From NCBI GenBank assembly GCA_023935145.1, contig CM043698.1, positions 73,361,501 through 73,425,500 of the forward strand: DNA of 64,000 nucleotides, in the 5' to 3' direction. This document shows positions 57,895-64,000 of this stretch, piece by piece. The translations under genes were made by a program, and so were the position numbers. The notes under the pieces were generated by a model. The model ran no database searches and had not been told where the DNA came from. It saw nothing but the letters and a program-made list of their open reading frames with translations. Numbering within the stretch: the stretch's first letter is position 1; each line of letters starts with the position of its first letter. Source of the stretch: Bretschneidera sinensis. Taxonomy: Eukaryota > Streptophyta > Magnoliopsida > Brassicales > Akaniaceae.

Positions 57895-57995
57895 TTTCAG
57901 GTCAAAATGACCTGTTCATTTGTGAATAAAAGGAAAAATGATTTGATGCAACCATAAATGGGAGATAGATAGCATAGAATTTATATTTTTTTAAA
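57895..57995 (+). repeat. Small dispersed repeat, copy 1
   Basis: AGGTCAAAATGACCTGTTCA and GTGAATAAAAGGAA are repeated at 62415-62515 in the same orientation. AGGTCA/TGACCT is a short palindrome at the start. Confidence 0.55.
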
Positions 57996-57999
57996 TGTT

Positions 58000-60107
58000 T
58001 CGATGCCATTATGTACCACCAGATAGAAACCTTGGTCCAACCATGACATAAGTTTTGCAAATCCTAAACTAACCAAACTCATAATTTGTAAATTGTAATA
58101 TTATTGATCAATATGAGATACATGAACTATACTATTTTTGTGTAGATATCTTTAAAAAACGTATGATCGTCAAACATGACAAACCTAGGATCTTAAATAA
58201 GCCATATATATAATTAAATATTTAATTTTGCGAGTATGTATTTCTTGGTGAAATTTAATGGATAATAATTAAATAAAAGTTTATTAGCAATGGCTAAAAT
58301 AACCAAAAAAAATGATAAGAAATAATTTTACATGAGATTTATTGAAACTTTGAACCTAAAAAACAACTCTTTTAACTATGTTGAACAATTCTAGCCCCAT
58401 TTTGGAATAGATAGGCAGGGTCATAATATTATTTTAAATTTAACTCATTGAGGGTTTATATTTTGTGGCTTAAAAATTTCAAATAACGTAAATCTTTATT
58501 TTCAACTATTATTTTATTGTGAAAGAAAATATGAGCATGTCTATGCAAAATAGACAAAAATTAAAACGTGTCATACATAGATGGGTCGAAGACCGGGAAG
58601 TAATAAAATTATTTCCTATCTACAACTTAGTTTATTTTAGGTCCGTCATACTATTTGAATCATCAATGAAAATTACCACCAAAATAAACCACACAGAAGT
58701 TTATTAGTTACACAATGACACGTGTAAAAAAATAAGCTTGTAACTTCTCAAATTTACCGTAAAAGGCTAATGTTGTATTGAGTGACCGTGTGTCGTGATT
58801 CAAAGCGATAATTGTGATCTGTTTTGATGGTTTATCTTAGTTGTTCAAATAGTAGCGTTCATTTTAGGTGGTTAATAAATTAGATGATAATACTATTCTC
58901 TTTGCTGTTAAAAAAATAGTCAAACTATATATAAACTATATGTGGATGTGAGACTTGGTCCTTAAGATCTCTATCTTCTATATAGATTTGTCTTCGAGAA
59001 ATGCTTATCTTTTCAGGTTTCAAATTGTTGCACACCAAGAATGCTATGGAGCTAGCAACCTTAAGGATTTTACTTCATTGGTTTGTAGACCATGTGAAAC
59101 ATAAAATGTTGATCGAGAGTGTATGGATTGCAACACCTGGTTGAGGGATCTTTTAATGTTTTTCTAGTTCTGCACGAGGGAGCTTTTAGAGTTTTTGTCT
59201 TTTGCCTGTACGTTTGGAGTATTGTTCTCTTTTGGTCTCCGTTCCAATGATTCTTTTTACTGTTTTCCATGTGCCTAGTCAACCACGAGGCCTTTTAATA
59301 TACAATTGTAGTATATATGATATCAATGACGTCAATTATTTTTCGGTTGATGAAACTTCTCATTTATTTACAATAACCAACTTGCTTTAGAAGTTAATAC
59401 ATAAAATTAATTGAGAAGCACATATTACGATTGAATTTATTAAGAAGCCTCGACTAAGTGCATGGAGTGTTAAAGTATAAAGAAATAATTGATCTCTTTC
59501 CTATCAATTTAGACTTTTAAATTAATTTGTTACTCAGTTATTTCTTAACATGGTATTAGAAGAGCTCATGGGGATGCCCCTTTTTCATTATTATTACTTG
59601 ACTCAGTTTGTTTCCCTTTCAGATAAGGCTTTCTTTCATTTGGGTTTCATGTGTAAAGCATTTAATCATTTTTTCAGCTTACACGTGAGAGAGTGTGTTC
59701 AAATATAAAACAATTATGAGGTAATTTCCCATCAACTTTAACTTTTGGGATAATTAGTAACTCATTCATTTCTTAACATGAAGAAGATTTTAAAGAATCG
59801 TTAGAACGCACCGAAAGAGAAAGCAATAATATGTGTTTCTTAATATTTTAGTTCTACCTATTAACTTCTAAGGTAAGTTTGTGCTTCCTAATTAATTCTA
59901 TGTATTAACTTCTACGGCAAGTTTCATCAACTGAAAAGTAATCGACGCTATTACCATCAAATATAGTAATACTCAATTCTATTATAGAAATTTATATAAA
60001 AACAATGCAATTCATTTGTTAGGGTTAAAAAGAGTTACTCAATCTTTACCCCTATATAAAAGAAATAATCTACTATCATGCAACAAATTTCTATAGTTCA
60101 CACTTAT
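58000..60107. other. AT-rich DNA, nothing recognised
   Basis: No ORF with motifs, no LTR border and no RNA gene. Short ORFs such as 58519-58707 have no recognisable features. Confidence 0.5.
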
Positions 60108-60448
60108 TTTTTTGTAATCATGAAAAAATTATATTTTAGTAAAGATCTTAAGACATAGTATTTGAATAGGATTTAATTTTTTGGGATAGGGTTAGAACAT
60201 AGTATTTTATCATTATTGAATTTCTTTAGTTAAAGTGTTGGATTAGGACTAGGATTCTTAAAGGTCTATATATAACAGAGGTCTCTGTTAATTTTTAATT
60301 AGCTTTGCATAAATAAAAATTATTGATATTGAGTATAAATTTCTTCTCAACCTCAAGTAGCCTGGCCTCTTTTCCAATCCTGGGTAGACTAGTTTCCATT
60401 TCTTTATCTCTTCTTTTCTATTTCTTTCTTACTTCTTGTTCTACATCA
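60108..60448 (+). repeat. LTR-like block, copy with primer site
   Basis: Homologous to 56330-56676 and ending GTTCTACATCA. It is followed by TTTGGTGTTAGAGCC (60450-60464), a near match to the TTGGTATCAGAGC initiator-tRNA-Met site. The left end is truncated. No gag is recognisable downstream. Confidence 0.6.
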
Positions 60449-60464
60449 GTTTGGTGTTAGAGCC

Positions 60465-61339
60465 TAGACCAAGCCTAGACCCAAATCACCATACATCCAC
60501 TAAACAAACCTTAACCCAAATCAGTGAAGAAAGAAATCTAAAAAAAATTGCTTTCGGTGTCGTGAACGGTGTTCTACAATTTTTTTTTATATTTATTTTG
60601 CTTTATGTAATTTATGAGACAAAAAGAAAAATCAGAACAAAAATTAAAGTTTTAAAAAAATTATATCCACTTTATGAGTGATGGGTTCAATTGAGCTAAC
60701 CTGAATCCTTTGCGTGATCATTCGTTATGTATTATATCTAGTCACATAGGATGTGTTGCATAAGGTTTTTTGATCCACATGGGTTTGTTAAGAAAAATTT
60801 TATCTATGTTGATCAAGTGTTTGTTGACCCTAAATCACTAATGATATTACTTAAGTGATAGAGATTGTTAATAGTGCTTACACATTAAAGGAGATCAAGA
60901 CTGTAGAATATGGTCAATCAAATTTGAAGATCTCAAAAGTCAAGAAGCTCTCCAAAAGATCAAATTCAAGGATAATAATTGAAATGCAACTTCAAAAACA
61001 AAAGAGCTAAATTATAGGTTTGAATCCGAAGATACACTTTGTAAGCATTTCAATTTTTAGGAGCTAATTAAATTTGCATTGCATTTTATTACATAGCCTT
61101 AATTATTTAAAGATATATAATCTCTACATGATTTTATTAAATGAAAATATTAAATTCTTTGGGCTCAATACTTAACATGATCTATTTGAACTCAAGAAGA
61201 ACTTACATTGACATAGAAAATTATTTGAACATTTGTAATATATTATTTTTTATATATATTGCACACACATTATGCTTAAATTTTTTATATGTCTTGTCAT
61301 CATCAAAAAGGTCTCAATCGAGAAATTTTTAAAAATAAT
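60465..61339. other. AT-rich DNA, nothing recognised
   Basis: Low-complexity stretches and short ORFs (60436-60681, 61141-61332) without motifs. It may be decayed retroelement leader sequence after the primer site. Confidence 0.4.
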
Positions 61340-62045
61340 TTTGATGTTAACAAAACACTCTTGAAGTGTTTAACTTGTGTGTTAAATGTGCAAGAAAGTT
61401 TGATTCAATTGGAAGATTTTTAGGAACTCAAAAATAAAATAAAAAAGAATGAAGAAAATTGATGCTGAAAACACTGTAGAAACGGTCAGAAATAATACAC
61501 AATAGGCTGTGCAAAATGGACACTCAACTGTGGGTTCAAAAACTCAAGTTTTGCATCAGTTACAAAGGACATTCTAATGCCATAAGTGGACAGTCGACTG
61601 GGCAAGTTACAACAGCTATATTTTTTAATTTAAAAGGCTATAAACTTGTCTCTAAAGGCTCTATTTTGTCTCCAACGGCTAGAAGACTTCAAGACACTAT
61701 AGATAGTGCCTCAAAGGTCATTTGAAAGACAAGAGAAACATTATATAACAAAGCATTAAAGAAAAATCTTCATTCTCTTCTTCTTGAGCCAAAAATTCCA
61801 TTGTTAAGCTATAAGCTTTTGAGAGAGAAAATTTTGAGTTTTAATTTTCATTGAGAAATCTCTCTTGTTTGTTTGTTTCAAACTATCCTTTCATCATCTT
61901 GTTAAAAGAGTTGGTGTAACTTTTGTGAGCTAGTAAGTGTTGAGTATATACACTTGGGTAGAAAACTGAGGACTCTTCTGAAAAAGGTTGAAGCAACACC
62001 CTTGAAGTTGCTTGTTTGTTTTTGGTTTGAGCAAGACCTGAATGC
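61340..62045 (+). repeat. Copia-type LTR fragment, second copy
   Basis: TTTTGATGTTAACAAAACAC (61340) is typical of Maximus/SIRE LTR starts. The block then parallels 49035-49464 plus 54946-55020 without interruption, which shows the pre-insertion arrangement for the 49-55 kb element. TATAGATAG near 61697 is a likely TATA variant. Confidence 0.65.
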
Positions 62046-62049
62046 CTTC

Positions 62050-62400
62050 AAAGAGGATTCTTAAATAGCGACCAAGACGCGATATAGAGGCCACTATACA
62101 GCGGTAGCGACGTGTGTCACAATTGCTTTTCACTATTATTTGCAGAAGAGTGGAATTCACGGTTATATAGCAGCATGTCACAGCCACGAAGAGCTGTATA
62201 ACTCCATGAACACTATGCCCTCCACAGCTGCTATTCATTGTTGTGATGCCCGCGACTTATATTTTAAATTTTTGCAAAGTTATGAAAATTTATGACTGCG
62301 ATATATACTTGTGATCCACATTTTAACACCTGTAATATCAACAACCGTGATAAACACTATGCAATGGTATTTGCTATCGCAATCGCAATTTAAAACCTTG
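62050..62400. mobile_element. Possible small inverted-repeat element
   Basis: The left edge CTTAAATAGCGACCAAGACG and the reverse complement of the right edge, GTTTTAAATTGCGATTGCGA, share an imperfect terminal inverted repeat (TTAAATnGCGA). The interior is GC-richer than its surroundings. It interrupts the copia-type LTR homology. A non-autonomous DNA transposon is plausible, but no target duplication was confirmed. Confidence 0.3.
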
Positions 62401-62414
62401 ATCGATACCTTTTT

Positions 62415-62515
62415 AGGTCAAAATGACCTATTTATTGGTGAATAAAAGGAAGTCGATTTGATGCATCAATAAATGGACGATAGACAACAGAGAATCTATT
62501 TCAATTTTTTTATTT
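62415..62515 (+). repeat. Small dispersed repeat, copy 2
   Basis: Matches 57895-57995 (AGGTCAAAATGACCT, GTGAATAAAAGGAA, GAATCTATTT). Confidence 0.55.
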
Positions 62516-62997
62516 ATAAAAAATTGCCTCAATGTTTTTTTCCAAGACAAAAATAGAATTATATCTAATAATGAGCTAGCATCCACATATGCATTACATA
62601 CACACCAACCGCCCCAAAAACGCAGCACCAGCAAACCCAACCAAACAACTAAAAGAAAACTATATAACTATCCTACAATCACTAACATAAGACATAGACA
62701 ACCTGGCAACAGAACTCTAAGCAGCACCACCATGAATTCCGTCAGGTTAGCTAAAAAACTCAAGCCAACCTCAAACCCAAAAATAAACAAAAGTGCTTCA
62801 AATCCTACTACATTCCTCTCGATCTTTCAGCTCCAACCTCCAGTTGATATAGACTTTCAATAACCTCATCCTCATTTATATAAAAAGATAAGCCCATATT
62901 CTTGCTCAACTCCAATGTTTTAACTACCTCAACCCTTTTTTGTTTTTAAAGAAAACCTCCTTGAAGTGGAGGGACCCCTACCCGTTTATTAGCAAAA
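62516..62997. other. Unassigned DNA left of the last copia element
   Basis: No gene recognised. The ORF at 62428-62640 (minus) has no motif. Confidence 0.4.
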
Positions 62998-63858
62998 TGT
63001 TGGAAACTCATCTTCTTGTGAAATCCCAAGTTGTGATCTTTCCAAACACCCAAGTCTAGAATGACTTGTAATAAATAGCAAACAGCAATTAGACAATCAA
63101 AGAAAGAACACAAGCAATTGTTATCGAGGTTCGACAATGTTCCTACGTCCCCGTGAGCTCCTCCGAGCTCTTAGGACTAAATCAATGGAGTTCTTACAAT
63201 TACAGCAACACCTCTTCAAGAACCCTCTTGTTCTTAAAGAACGAAAGAAGAGAAGAAGAAAGTGATAAGAACTAAGTGTTTCCCTGGAATTTTCCCCAAG
63301 AAAATTCCAATTACAAAGCCCTTGAATCCCCAATCTATACTACTCTCTCTCTAAACAACCAGCCTCTCTTGAATGAGTCTCTCCTGTGTTTAGTATATTT
63401 GCACTCTCACACAACATGTGTTCTATTTCACACACATTCACTTGTCATCCTCTCTTGTTGAGATGATGATCTTCACTTGTTGTTAGAAGACCCTTTATAT
63501 AGAGCAATGACTTCCTCATCCAATCTTTGAGATCAATCTCAACTCTTAGATCTCAAGAACTAAAGACTCATGGCTCTTTAAGAGTTTAAGTAATCCTATG
63601 CGTTTTAACCAAGTCCCACGCACCATCACAAGAGGCTAAAAACCATGCTTCAGCTGTGCCTGGCGCCGCGGCCCAGAACAGGGCTGGTCGCAGCGCATAA
63701 TAGGGCAGCACTTCACTATCTTCTGGAGGCCGCGGCGCCCAAGGCTGAGCCGTGGCGCGACCTAGAAGGGAGGAGTCCTGGACTTTCTGGAGGCCGCGGC
63801 GCACACCAGGACCTGATGCTAAACTTCCATCTGTTTAATTCTTGGACAAATCCCAACA
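62998..63858 (-). repeat. 3' LTR of a third copia element, related to the 5.5-kb family
   Basis: Plus strand TGTTGGAAACTCATC...AATCCCAACA, 861 bp. It shares blocks with copies 1 and 2 (CAAACACCCAAGTCT, GAATGACTTGTA, TCGAGGTTCG, CCTACGTCCCCGTGAG) but has a different GC-rich U3 (63650-63815, GGAGGCCGCGGCGC repeats). The internal region follows at 63859, so the element continues beyond the window on the right. Confidence 0.88.
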
Positions 63859-63939
63859 ATCTCTACCTTTGTCGAAGCAATTAAACTCGAACTCATTATG
63901 CAGAGAACTCAAGATCCAAACTCAACTTGAGTCACCATA

Positions 63940-64000
63940 TCAACCGACTCCAATCCTAAGAAGTCCAAGGCAATGATTGAACTTACTTAGAGGTAGAACT
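63940..64000 (-). CDS. End of copia Pol (RNase H C-terminus), partial
   Basis: The minus frame VLPLSKFNHCLGLLRIGVG ends at TGA 63940-63942. It is the same C-terminus as in copies 1 and 2 (FNHYLELLRIGVG and FNHCLELLRTGVG). The rest lies outside the window, so whether this relative still has RT cannot be seen. Confidence 0.85.
   Translation of the reverse strand, partial: VLPLSKFNHCLGLLRIGVG

Overview
This is plant nuclear DNA, most likely from a eudicot. It holds intron-containing plant genes (squalene epoxidase and branched-chain aminotransferase) in a dense field of plant LTR retrotransposons: Ty1/copia, Athila-like, Tat/Retand-like and Tekay-type Ty3. Nothing prokaryotic is present and the species cannot be told from the sequence alone.

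Layout. 1-4609: 3' ends of two nested Ty3 elements. 4610-11350: a duplicated, broken branched-chain aminotransferase (BCAT) fragment, split by a 5.5-kb copia element (5466-11014, target duplication CAATC). 12944-19183 (minus): a squalene epoxidase pseudogene with several stops and frameshifts. Its fourth intron carries a 3.2-kb copia element (14591-17802, target duplication AATCT) that fuses gag-protease to the last four membrane helices of a plasma-membrane H+-ATPase. 20505-23854 (minus): a nearly complete ten-exon BCAT gene with two suspicious lesions. 24510-29003: a 4.5-kb imperfect palindrome of Ty3 sequence. 26863-40464 (minus): an Athila-like element that lacks RT and integrase, split by a second copy of the 5.5-kb copia family (29465-35160, target duplication TCCTC) and itself inserted in a Tekay integrase gene. 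41636-43564: a Tekay LTR carrying about 825 bp copied from the upstream region of BCAT. 43690-47800: a Tat/Retand-like fragment with gag, protease and several tandem arrays. 49465-54940 (minus): an Athila-like element with two 1249-bp LTRs (target duplication GGTAA), inserted in an older copia-type LTR fragment. 55-62.9 kb: LTR fragments, two unidentified ORFs and AT-rich DNA. 62998-64000: the 3' end of another copia element.

The two cellular genes look relic or decaying, and most of the window is mobile DNA. The strongest lead is the copia/H+-ATPase chimera. Next come a copia family whose two copies share the same internal deletions and a doubled primer-binding site, the palindrome, the promoter fragment inside the Tekay LTR, and repeated CGATCG-centred motifs in the LTR promoters of the Athila-like elements.
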